Origin: JAHDNZ01 sp036721855
GTDB lineage: Bacteria; Bacillota; DTU065
Direction of reading: 5' to 3'
DNA: 17,617 nucleotides
NCBI GenBank assembly: GCA_036721855.1
Contig: DAIMKF010000038.1
Span: 1-17,617 of the forward strand
A program made the translations under genes and the position numbers. How positions within the stretch are numbered: the stretch's first letter is position 1; every line of letters begins with the position of its first letter. The notes under the pieces are model-generated. The model had not been told where the DNA came from and made no database searches. It worked only from the letters and a program-made list of their open reading frames with translations. Below, in pieces: positions 6,901 through 13,845 of the stretch.

Positions 6901-8289
6901 ATGATATCTTCAAAAAACACAATGCCCAAAAGAGCACCAAAACAAAGGGTTAAAGACTTTCAGGAAGTGGCTCTGGGGTACACCAAAGAGCAGGCTCTGG
7001 CCGAAGCCAACCGCTGTCTAAATTGTAAAGTACCAAAATGTATCGAGGGATGTCCGGTGGAAACACCCATACCTCGTTTTATACAAGCCGTAAAAAGAGG
7101 CGATTATCAGACTGCTGGTCATATTATTAAAGAGAAAAACTCACTACCGGCAATCTGTGGTCGCGTGTGCCCCCAGGAAGTACAGTGTGAAGCCAACTGT
7201 GTTTTAGCTAAAAAAGGTACATCTGTATCTATCGGGGCATTAGAGCGATTTGTTGCTGATCAAGAAAGAGAGCTTGAGACCGAAATTATACCTAAGGTAC
7301 CGACTAAAGAAAAAGTCGCTGTCATCGGTTCGGGTCCGGCCTCCCTATCTGCAGCTGCTGATTTAGCTCTCTATGGCTATAGGGTGACAGTTTTTGAAGC
7401 ATTACATGAATTAGGAGGGGTGTTACGCTACGGAATACCTGAATTTAGACTTCCCAAAGCCATAGTGGATTCTGAAACCAGGTATTTAGAAAAACTAGGT
7501 ATCGAGTTTAAAACCAATATTATTGTCGGTGTAACAGTTAGTCTTACTGATTTAAAAGAACAAGGTTACAAAGCCTTTTTTATCGGTGCGGGGGCAGGGC
7601 TACCCACCTTTTTAGGTATACCTGGAGAAAATTTAAACGGTGTTTATTCTGCCAATGAATTTCTAACCAGAGTTAATTTAATGAAAGCTTATAAATTTCC
7701 CGAAGTGGACACACCTATTTTTGTGGGAAAGAAAACAGCTGTAATTGGGGCGGGCAATGTGGCTATGGATTCGGCTAGAACTGCTTTAAGACTAGGCTCA
7801 AAAGAAGTCCATATAATCTATCGCCGTAGTAAAGAAGAGATTCCTGCAAGATTAGAAGAGATATCAAACGCAGAAGAAGAAGGTGTTATTTTCAATCTTC
7901 TTACCAACCCTGTGGAGATTATCCCAGATGAAAACTTCAAGGTAAAAGGTTTGAAGTGCCAAAAAATGAAACTTGGTGAAGTTGATTCACAAGGTAGAAA
8001 AAAAGCTTTGCCTATTCCGGGTGAATATACCTTTTTTGATGTAGATATGGTTATTATAGCCATCGGGCAAGGACCAAATCCTTTAGCAACTAGAAATATT
8101 CCCGGTCTAGTAACAGATAATAGAGGTTTAATCAAAACTGATTCCAAAGGGAAAACTTCTTTGCCGGGTGTTTTTGCCGGTGGCGATATAGTAACCGGAG
8201 CAGCTACAGTTATTAAAGCTATGGGTGCAGGTAAAGAGGCAGCTAAAGCTATAGATAAATATTTACAAAAATTAAGGGAGGGCAATTAG
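6901..8289 (+). CDS. gltA: NADPH-dependent glutamate synthase small-chain-type flavoprotein (GltA/NfnB family)
   Basis: 462 residues. The N-terminal part has two cysteine groups that bind [4Fe-4S] clusters: Cys39, 42, 47, 51 and Cys86, 90, 96, 100. An FAD-binding fold starts at VIGSGPASLSAA (141-152). The NADPH fold shows VIGAGNVAMD (281-290) and YRRSKEEIPAR (307-317). The closing FAD motif is VFAGGDIVTGAATV near residues 427-440. Proteins of this form act as the electron-input subunit of glutamate synthase or, in anaerobes, as NfnB of the electron-bifurcating ferredoxin:NADP+ oxidoreductase. Neither a large glutamate synthase subunit nor nfnA is adjacent, so the role cannot be settled from the window. 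The ATG at 6901 follows AGAGGTGG at good spacing; the ATG at residue 8 is less well placed. It is followed by yjbQ after two bases, suggesting an operon with the aminotransferase. Confidence 0.9.
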   Translation: MISSKNTMPKRAPKQRVKDFQEVALGYTKEQALAEANRCLNCKVPKCIEGCPVETPIPRFIQAVKRGDYQTAGHIIKEKNSLPAICGRVCPQEVQCEANCVLAKKGTSVSIGALERFVADQERELETEIIPKVPTKEKVAVIGSGPASLSAAADLALYGYRVTVFEALHELGGVLRYGIPEFRLPKAIVDSETRYLEKLGIEFKTNIIVGVTVSLTDLKEQGYKAFFIGAGAGLPTFLGIPGENLNGVYSANEFLTRVNLMKAYKFPEVDTPIFVGKKTAVIGAGNVAMDSARTALRLGSKEVHIIYRRSKEEIPARLEEISNAEEEGVIFNLLTNPVEIIPDENFKVKGLKCQKMKLGEVDSQGRKKALPIPGEYTFFDVDMVIIAIGQGPNPLATRNIPGLVTDNRGLIKTDSKGKTSLPGVFAGGDIVTGAATVIKAMGAGKEAAKAIDKYLQKLREGN

Positions 8290-8291
8290 AA

Positions 8292-8696
8292 ATGCCTGTC
8301 TATCGAGAAGATTTTACGGTTGAGTCTCACCGCAGTAAAGAGGTATTGCTTATTACACAAGAGGTAGCTGGCATTTTAAGAAAAAGTGGTATGCGAGAAG
8401 GCATTTGTCTAGTGTATACTCCTCACACTACAGCGGCTATTGCTATTAATGAAGCAGCAGATCCCGACGTTTTGGATGATATGATCCTAGGCTTTAACCG
8501 TTTATCACCTAGTTTAATTCAATATAGTCATAAAGAGGGTAATTCTCCTGCACATTTGTTGTCAAGTCTTATTGGTCCTTCAGAAGCTATACCCATAAAG
8601 GATGGTAAGCTTGATTTAGGACTCTGGCAAGGTATCTATTTTTGTGAATTTGATGGACCACGAGTTAGAAAAGTATATGTACAGGTTTTAGGTTAG
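8292..8696 (+). CDS. yjbQ: YjbQ/UPF0047 family protein
   Basis: 134 residues, the full length for this small single-domain family. The family signature is complete: YTPHTTAAIAINE (42-54), the DPDVLDD stretch (57-63), His80 in YSHKEGNSPAH (78-88), and LGLWQGIYFCEFDGPR (109-124). His45, His80 and His88 are the conserved histidines expected to form a metal or ligand site in the trimer. Some members have been reported to have low thiamine-phosphate synthase activity, but the physiological role remains poorly defined. The start follows GGGAGGG inside the end of gltA, and its stop overlaps the AGGAGA that serves the next gene. It therefore sits tightly inside an operon for nitrogen and amino acid metabolism, with no thiamine genes near. 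Confidence 0.93.
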   Translation: MPVYREDFTVESHRSKEVLLITQEVAGILRKSGMREGICLVYTPHTTAAIAINEAADPDVLDDMILGFNRLSPSLIQYSHKEGNSPAHLLSSLIGPSEAIPIKDGKLDLGLWQGIYFCEFDGPRVRKVYVQVLG

Positions 8697-8709
8697 GAGA
8701 GTGAGTTTA

Positions 8710-9900
8710 GTGGAGGTTTCGCAAAGAGCTAAAGGCATTTTACCATCTGCAACTTTGGCAATTACTAACAAAGCAAAGATATTAAAAAGTCAAGGTCTGG
8801 ATATTATCGGCTTTGGCGCGGGTGAGCCGGACTTTGATACACCCGAAAACATTAAAGAGGCAGCTTGTACAGCTATTAAGGAAGGATTTACCAAGTATAC
8901 AGCCACAGAGGGTATAGTGGCTTTGAGAAAAGCCGTGGCCGATAAATTAAAAAAAAGAAATGGCCTTGACTATACTATAGATGAGATACTTATCTCCTCT
9001 GGAGCAAAGCATTCTTTATTCAATGCTTTTATGTGCCTTCTAAACCCTGGTGATGAGGTCCTTCTACCTTTACCTTACTGGGTGAGTTACGAAGAACAGA
9101 TTCGCCTTTGCGCAGCAAAAGTAGTTGCGGCTAAACCAGAGACTAACCTAAAAATAACCGGTGATACCATCAGAAAACTCAAAACAGACAAAACCAAACT
9201 TTTAGTTCTCAATTCACCTTCAAATCCTACCGGAGTTATCTACAGCAAGGAAGAACTCCAAGATATTGGCCAAGCTGTATTAGAAACAGGTCTAGGGATC
9301 ATATCAGATGAAATTTACGAAGATTTTTCTTATGATAACGTCAAGACAGAGTCGATTGTAAAAATTGTCCCAGAGCTCAAAGATCGAACTATAATAATAA
9401 ACGGTGTCTCCAAAACCTATAGTATGACAGGCTGGCGGATAGGTTATGCGGCAGGGCCGCAAAAGATAATTAAGGCTATGGGTAATTTACAAGCTCATTC
9501 CACTTCCAATCCCACCTCGTTTGCTCAAAAAGCAGCTGTTGAAGCATTAACCGGACCCCAAGACAGTGTATCTTTGATGTGTCAAGCTTTTTGTGAGAGG
9601 AGAGACTACATTGTCAAGGCCTTAAATGCCATTCCGGCTATCAAATGTGCGAATCCCTCCGGTGCATTCTATGTCTTTCCTGAAATCTCCGGTCTTTACG
9701 GGAAAACTACCCCTAGAGGAACCCTTGTAAGTTCCAGCCAAAGTTTTGCCAGTGCTTTGTTAGAGGAAGAATTGGTCGCAGTTGTTCCAGGGGAGGCCTT
9801 TGGTACGGATCAATATGTAAGGCTTTCTTATGCTTGTGATATGGCTACAATTAAAAAGGGTATAAAACGGATTGAAAAGTTCGTTAGAAATTTAAGCTGA
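8710..9900 (+). CDS. aspB: Class I PLP-dependent aminotransferase, aspartate aminotransferase type
   Basis: It transfers amino groups between aspartate (or a related amino acid) and 2-oxoglutarate. Key features of the 396-residue protein from this start are LDIIGFGAGEPDFDTP (30-45), the substrate-loop TKYTATEGI (61-69), NSPSNPTG (168-175), the cofactor-anchoring Asp200 and Tyr203, and the Schiff-base Lys235 in GVSKTYSMTGWRIGY (232-246). A C-terminal YVRLSYA carries the conserved carboxylate-binding Arg. The longest frame begins at a GTG at 8701, but the only ribosome binding site, AGGAGA at 8695-8700, would touch that codon. The in-frame GTG at 8710 has a nine-base spacer and gives an N-terminus like Bacillus AspB. 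Substrate choice within subgroup I-gamma (Asp, Ala or aromatic/prephenate) cannot be read by eye. It is the third gene after gltA and yjbQ. Confidence 0.92.
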   Translation: MEVSQRAKGILPSATLAITNKAKILKSQGLDIIGFGAGEPDFDTPENIKEAACTAIKEGFTKYTATEGIVALRKAVADKLKKRNGLDYTIDEILISSGAKHSLFNAFMCLLNPGDEVLLPLPYWVSYEEQIRLCAAKVVAAKPETNLKITGDTIRKLKTDKTKLLVLNSPSNPTGVIYSKEELQDIGQAVLETGLGIISDEIYEDFSYDNVKTESIVKIVPELKDRTIIINGVSKTYSMTGWRIGYAAGPQKIIKAMGNLQAHSTSNPTSFAQKAAVEALTGPQDSVSLMCQAFCERRDYIVKALNAIPAIKCANPSGAFYVFPEISGLYGKTTPRGTLVSSSQSFASALLEEELVAVVPGEAFGTDQYVRLSYACDMATIKKGIKRIEKFVRNLS

Positions 9901-9934
9901 AGTTCCTTTATATTTAAATAGTTAAAATCAATTA

Positions 9935-9965
9935 TCAAGCCCTTGGTATTAAACTAAGGGCTTGA
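9935..9965 (+). terminator. Stable hairpin after the aminotransferase gene, possible terminator
   Basis: TCAAGCCCTT (9935-9944) pairs perfectly with AAGGGCTTGA (9956-9965), and the stem extends inward to 13 bp with a five-base loop. It lies 35 bases after the stop codon, where the operon should end. No T-run follows, so termination would be weak or need a factor; it could instead protect the 3' end of the message. Confidence 0.5.
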
Positions 9966-10116
9966 ATTACAGCTGGTTACTATTGAAATGGGAAGAAGAT
10001 TTTTAAGGAGATGGGGTTATCAGGAGTCCCATTATTCCTCATTTTCCATTAGTATAAACGATTAGCAAAAATAATATTCTTGGGTTAAAAAGCATAAGAA
10101 TTTAATATAGACTACC

Positions 10117-10130
10117 TGAAAACGTATTCA
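10117..10130. promoter_or_regulatory. cre-like operator (distal site)
   Basis: TGAAAACGTATTCA matches the CcpA catabolite-response consensus TGWAARCGYTWNCW at all but one position and is a near-perfect palindrome (TGAAAAC against TGAATAC). Its centre lies 145 bp before that of the second site. Confidence 0.5.
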
Positions 10131-10258
10131 TGCAAGTGGGTGAAATGAAAGAGTATAAAAAAAATATAAAAATTTGTAATGGAGAAATTATCTGAAAACA
10201 AAGAAGGAAAGAGCTGACTTTCGAAGAATATATTTTTGAAAGGCATATAAAATGCTTG

Positions 10259-10278
10259 TTTTGAAAACGTTTGCAAAA
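10259..10278. promoter_or_regulatory. cre/LacI-family operator (proximal site)
   Basis: Positions 10262-10275, TGAAAACGTTTGCA, match the CcpA cre consensus at every position. The dyad extends to 10-bp arms, TTTTGAAAAC and GTTTGCAAAA, which differ at one position. It lies 84 bases before the barrel gene start and just after a TATAAA, so bound CcpA or a dedicated LacI-family repressor would probably block transcription. Confidence 0.72.
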
Positions 10279-10362
10279 AAAGGGGGACGGTAGGAAAAGA
10301 GTAGTTATGTTAGAGGGGTATTTTAAGAGCAAAATATTTTAATAAACAAGGGGGATGTAATA

Positions 10363-11913
10363 ATGAAGAACAGGTTTATGACTTGGTTACTTGTTTTAGT
10401 ATTCGTTTTGGCAGCTATACCTGCTTTAGCAGCAAATGTTAATGTAGGCGGGGAAATAGAATATGTTTTGCAAACACCAATTACTAAAAAATTTAAGGAA
10501 CTTAATTTGTCTGTCAACTCAACTTCAGAATTAAATTATAGCTTAAGTACAACAATTGATAGGAAATGGTCCTTAAAATTGGACTATAAATATGATTTTA
10601 ATCCTAAAGCCATCCAAATTGATGAGAACGGTATTAAAGATCAGATAATAGACATTAACTCGTCGGTAACCAAAATAGAAATCAAATACGCTGATAAGAA
10701 TTATAACTTTGAAGCTCACAAAAACCCGGGTGGTAGTGTAGGCGAATTGGGTTCTGCATTTAACTTACTTGTATTTCCTGTTCCTTGGGGTGATCCAAAT
10801 GGTTATATGTTAAGAGGCTATGCCAAACCTTTAGGTGTTGATTTAAATTACCAGTTTATTAAAAGCGGTTGGTATGCCACTGAAATGAACGGTATGTATT
10901 TAAAAGGTTCAAAATATTTTGGTGGTACAAACGTTACACTTGCTGCTCGTTCAATTGTAGATGGAAATGGTAATCTCGGCCTTTACCAAGGTGCTATTCA
11001 TGGTTTAGTACCGGTAGGAAAACTAAAGCTGGAACCGGGTTTTGGCTTAACCCAAAGAAATGGTACCAAGGATAATTTAGCCTTTGGTATCAGATTAGCT
11101 GGCCCTGTTATTACAGATGTTGATCTTGATATTTCCACCAGAATTAGCCAGCCTAATTTCGAGAGTCGTTATTTTGACCGCAATTATTCCGAACAAATTG
11201 TTTCTGCTACTTGGAAAAAGCAACTAAGACTTTCCGGTAATTTAGTTGGTCCTGCCAACGATTTAAAAAATCGCACACTTAATCTTGGTGCAGAGTGGCG
11301 CAACAGTCCCGCCAACAACGATTTTGTAAAACAGTTTGATGCAGATAAATATTTTACTAACAAAGACTTTGGTGTAGGTCTAAATTATACTATGGAAGAC
11401 AAAGGCGCAAACGATATTCATCCTAAGCATACTGTTGTTGTTAAAGGTACCACTCCAATTGGACAAAATAAAGCTTGGGCCTTAGGTACTTTATCTTACA
11501 AAACTGATAAAGATTTGCTCGAGAATAGTTATTATGTCTCAGCCAAAAGAGTAGATACTTCATTAAAATTCAGAGCTAAAGTGCTGCCTGCTTTAACCAT
11601 GGAGACTTATTTTAATTACGGTACAAACCCTGATAGCAAGGTCGGTGAAGAACGGGTTAAAGTACAATCTGCCACTGCAGGTATTGGTGCGAGATATGCT
11701 CTTCCCAGCAACACTTCTGTCGGAGCTAAGATCGATCAGACCAGTTCACGCTTTGGTGCGGGTAATTCTGTAATGCGCACTATTGGTGCTAATTGGCTAT
11801 TGCAAACCAGTGATAATGCAAGCTTTGAAGTCGCCTATGGTTTAAGCCATAATCTGCTAGAGAAAAAACCAAACTATAGCGTACTTACAGCCAAAATCAA
11901 ACTAAAGTTTTAA
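10363..11913 (+). CDS. Predicted outer-membrane beta-barrel (porin-like) protein
   Basis: I cannot assign a named family. The 516-residue precursor starts with a Sec signal peptide: basic MKNR, a hydrophobic core to about residue 19, and an ALA-A cleavage site near residue 23. The rest has no long hydrophobic helix. It consists of short alternating polar/hydrophobic stretches separated by Asn/Gly/Asp-rich turns (for example LKLDYKYDF, IEIKYADKNYNFEA, GVGLNYTM, SFEVAYGL), as in transmembrane beta-barrels. The protein ends ...TAKIKLKF, with the C-terminal Phe that the BAM machinery recognises in Gram-negative barrels. There is no S-layer homology domain of the kind in Negativicutes OmpM, and no LPXTG or other wall anchor. 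The ATG follows AAGGGGG. It probably forms an operon with the lipoprotein gene 35 bases downstream, under cre-like operators. A monoderm secreted beta-rich protein is the alternative. Confidence 0.72.
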   Translation: MKNRFMTWLLVLVFVLAAIPALAANVNVGGEIEYVLQTPITKKFKELNLSVNSTSELNYSLSTTIDRKWSLKLDYKYDFNPKAIQIDENGIKDQIIDINSSVTKIEIKYADKNYNFEAHKNPGGSVGELGSAFNLLVFPVPWGDPNGYMLRGYAKPLGVDLNYQFIKSGWYATEMNGMYLKGSKYFGGTNVTLAARSIVDGNGNLGLYQGAIHGLVPVGKLKLEPGFGLTQRNGTKDNLAFGIRLAGPVITDVDLDISTRISQPNFESRYFDRNYSEQIVSATWKKQLRLSGNLVGPANDLKNRTLNLGAEWRNSPANNDFVKQFDADKYFTNKDFGVGLNYTMEDKGANDIHPKHTVVVKGTTPIGQNKAWALGTLSYKTDKDLLENSYYVSAKRVDTSLKFRAKVLPALTMETYFNYGTNPDSKVGEERVKVQSATAGIGARYALPSNTSVGAKIDQTSSRFGAGNSVMRTIGANWLLQTSDNASFEVAYGLSHNLLEKKPNYSVLTAKIKLKF

Positions 11914-11948
11914 CAATCTAATGAAATTAAGAAATGGGGGTTAAAATA

Positions 11949-12509
11949 ATGTGTAAAAACTTGAAGACCCTTCTTTGGGTGTCCCTTTTGGGAGTATTGG
12001 CAATTGCACTATCGGGGTGCCTCTTTACCCCTTCAGAAGGTGGTATTATCTCTTTGGGTAGGCCATATGAAGTAGTTAATATGGGTCAACACGGCGGTTA
12101 TCCCGATCAAGATCTGGTGAAATTAACCGATGGCAAGATTGGTGATAATGACGTTGGGAATGGGGCATATGGTGGTTTTGATGCAGCAGATTCTGCACAA
12201 CCGAGCTATATTATTCTCGATTTGGGAGATGCCAAAACTGTTAGCTCTGTGTCAATTCATCTCTACCATGGCAGATGGGGTATTTATGCTCCTAAAAAAG
12301 TCTATGCTGCTTTATCAAACGATAAGGTAACTTGGACTGAACCGGTTTACCATAATGTTACCGAAGAGCATTGGAATCCTGATCTTGCTACCAAAAACCC
12401 GGACGGTGCTTGGTATAGCATGGCTCTAAACGGCACCGGACGTTATGTAAAGGTAGGTTTCGAAGACTTTGGTTGGGCTTGGGCAAGCGAAATTACCGTT
12501 ATTCAATAG
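11949..12509 (+). CDS. Discoidin (F5/8 type C)-domain lipoprotein
   Basis: 186 residues from this ATG. A lipoprotein signal peptide MCKNLKTLLW... ends in the lipobox ALSG-Cys near residue 24, so the mature protein should be lipid-anchored. The remaining 160 or so residues look like one F5/8 type C carbohydrate-binding beta-sandwich. They show a K-LTDGKIGDND opening, PSYIILDLGDAKTVSSVSIH in the middle, APKKVYAALSNDKVTW, and a closing GRYVKVGFEDFGWAWASEI. Such domains bind sugars or other ligands at surfaces, and no catalytic domain is attached. A longer frame begins at an ATG at 11934, but the GGGGG at 11936-11940 is correctly placed only for 11949. It follows the beta-barrel gene by 35 bases and ends at a strong terminator, so the two likely function together at the cell envelope, for example in glycan capture. 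That role is inference. Confidence 0.85.
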   Translation: MCKNLKTLLWVSLLGVLAIALSGCLFTPSEGGIISLGRPYEVVNMGQHGGYPDQDLVKLTDGKIGDNDVGNGAYGGFDAADSAQPSYIILDLGDAKTVSSVSIHLYHGRWGIYAPKKVYAALSNDKVTWTEPVYHNVTEEHWNPDLATKNPDGAWYSMALNGTGRYVKVGFEDFGWAWASEITVIQ

Positions 12510-12532
12510 ACATTGAGTCATAAAACCTATAA

Positions 12533-12569
12533 CAGGACCTAAGTTAAAAACTTAGGTCCTGATTTATTT
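12533..12569 (+). terminator. Rho-independent terminator after the lipoprotein gene
   Basis: AGGACCTAAG (12534-12543) pairs perfectly with CTTAGGTCCT (12551-12560); the stem can extend to 13 bp with a three-base loop. It is followed by the T-rich ATTTATTTA. It closes the barrel-lipoprotein unit. Confidence 0.85.
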
Positions 12570-12701
12570 AACTAGAAGTAATAACTAAAGAGGCAGATTG
12601 GTTTTTTTGAGAGAGATAAAGGTTTACAGTCAATAAGTTTATTATGGGAAAAAGGGTGGAAAAAAAAGGCAAAGGAAACCCTAAATAGAATAGTTTAATA
12701 T

Positions 12702-12771
12702 AGCACTTATCGTAATAGGTTAAATCTAAAACGGTAGTTTTTTTATTAGCTTGGTAATGCTAATAAGTGCT
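12702..12771 (+). promoter_or_regulatory. Leader of the peptidase-methylthio operon with alternative hairpins
   Basis: AGCACTTAT (12702-12710) is the exact inverse complement of ATAAGTGCT (12763-12771). A second stem, TTATTAGC (12743-12750) with GCTAATAA (12759-12766), shares bases 12763-12766 with the first, so only one can form. A T7 run at 12738-12744 lies between. The region lies upstream of the AGGAGGTG (12785-12792) of the first peptidase gene and is noncoding if the start at 12799 is right. No known riboswitch class was recognised. Confidence 0.35.
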
Positions 12772-12798
12772 GTGTTACACTTACAGGAGGTGAAGGAG

Positions 12799-13845
12799 TT
12801 GGATTTAGCCGAGCTATTGATAGCTCTATCTGAAAGCAGCGGTGTATCCGGTTATGAGAATATGCCGGCTGATCTGATAGCTAAAACTTGGTTAAGCTAT
12901 GCAGATGAAGTAAAAAAAGATGCATTAGGTAATGTTATCGCTCTAAAAAAAGGCAAAGGCCATGGTAAAATATTGTTAACCGCCCACATGGATGAAATTG
13001 GTCTAATGGTAAAAAAGATCGATGACAAAGGCTTTATTCGTTTTGCTACCGTGGGTGGCTTTGATTACCGTACTTTAGTTGCCCAAGAAGTCACCGTTTA
13101 TGGCAAAGAAAAGTTAAGAGGAGTCATTGGGGCCAAACCACCTCATTTGCAGGCTGCCAATGAGCAAAAGAAAGCTTACCCTGAAGAAGAGTTTTATGTT
13201 GATGTTGGTCTTTCAGTTGATAAAGTAAGAGAAACAGTAAAGATTGGTGATCTTATTACTATCAATCGCACTGTTCAAAAGCTTGCCGGGCAAAGATATG
13301 CTGGCAAATCATTTGACGATCGGGCCTGTGTTGTTATGCTTACGGCTTGTTTACAAAGGTTAACTCAACTTAATCACAACCTCGATGTTTACCTTGTAGC
13401 TACGGTGCAAGAGGAAGTAGGGACAAGGGGAGCAGCTGTAGCTGCCTTTGGTATAAATCCGGATTTAGCCATAGCAGTTGATGTCTGTCACGGAGAATTT
13501 CCGGGAGTCAGAGCAGATCGTGGTTTTGGCCTCGGCAAGGGAGTAGTTATTAGCATGGGTCCGGATACTCATCCCAAAATCCTAGCTAAACTCAAAGAAA
13601 TAGCCGATGAAGCTAAAATCAGTTATCAGCTGGAGGCTTCAACTAGTGCCGGCGGCACAGATGCTTGGAGTATACAGGTAGCCAGAGAAGGTATTGCCTG
13701 TTCATTGCTGTCTTTGCCTTTAAGATATATGCACACATCAGTGGAGACACTAGATCTCCAGGATATCAAAGAAGGCGGCAGACTTCTTTCAGAGTTTGCT
13801 CTCAAAGCTGATCGCCGGTTTGTGGAGGGATTGCCATGTTTCTAA
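12799..13845 (+). CDS. M42 family metalloaminopeptidase (paralogue 1)
   Basis: A two-metal aminopeptidase of the TET type, which normally assembles into hollow tetrahedral dodecamers that trim oligopeptides in the cytoplasm. All expected metal and catalytic residues are visible in the 348-residue protein: His63 and Asp65 in TAHMDEIG, bridging Asp173 in SFDDRA, catalytic Glu205 and ligand Glu206 in VQEEVG, Asp228 in AVDVC, and His312 in RYMHT. GGTDAW (285-290) and GVIGAKPPHLQ (108-118) are also family features. The open frame extends to a TTG at 12751, but AGGAGGTG at 12785-12792 points to the TTG at 12799, giving MDLAELLIALSESSGVSGYE, a standard M42 N-terminus. It overlaps paralogue 2 by ten bases. 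Side-chain preference cannot be read by eye. Confidence 0.93.
   Translation: MDLAELLIALSESSGVSGYENMPADLIAKTWLSYADEVKKDALGNVIALKKGKGHGKILLTAHMDEIGLMVKKIDDKGFIRFATVGGFDYRTLVAQEVTVYGKEKLRGVIGAKPPHLQAANEQKKAYPEEEFYVDVGLSVDKVRETVKIGDLITINRTVQKLAGQRYAGKSFDDRACVVMLTACLQRLTQLNHNLDVYLVATVQEEVGTRGAAVAAFGINPDLAIAVDVCHGEFPGVRADRGFGLGKGVVISMGPDTHPKILAKLKEIADEAKISYQLEASTSAGGTDAWSIQVAREGIACSLLSLPLRYMHTSVETLDLQDIKEGGRLLSEFALKADRRFVEGLPCF

Larger units (their letters stand above)
9901..10362. other. 462-base noncoding stretch upstream of the beta-barrel gene
   Basis: This AT-rich stretch has no convincing gene; the small open frames in it lack ribosome binding sites or family features. It holds a hairpin at 9935-9965, two palindromic cre-like operators (10117-10130 and 10259-10278) and a half-site TGAAAAC at 10193-10199. 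No strong consensus promoter is visible. Weak -10 candidates are TAATAT (10103-10108, with TTGGGT 17 bases upstream) and TATAAA (10246-10251, no clear -35), each lying just before one operator. The barrel gene's ribosome binding site AAGGGGG is at 10348-10354. Confidence 0.6.

Noticed and set aside
7818..8285. 155-codon minus-strand open frame opposite gltA
   Set aside because: It is a long shadow of the gltA coding frame with no recognisable motifs and no operon context.
8701..8709. Upstream GTG as start of the aminotransferase
   Set aside because: AGGAGA at 8695-8700 leaves no spacer for this codon; the GTG at 8710 has normal spacing and a family-like N-terminus.
10102..10332. Minus-strand 76-codon open frame opposite the operator region
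   Set aside because: Its composition is that of AT-rich noncoding DNA, there is no family resemblance, and both cre-like palindromes fall inside it.
11934..11948. Upstream ATG as start of the discoidin lipoprotein
   Set aside because: The G-run that should be its ribosome binding site lies inside this extension, and the ATG at 11949 gives a cleaner lipoprotein signal peptide.
12751..12798. 16-residue N-terminal extension of the first M42 peptidase from a TTG at 12751
   Set aside because: No ribosome binding site precedes it, its bases are part of an inverted repeat, and AGGAGGTG at 12785-12792 clearly serves the TTG at 12799.
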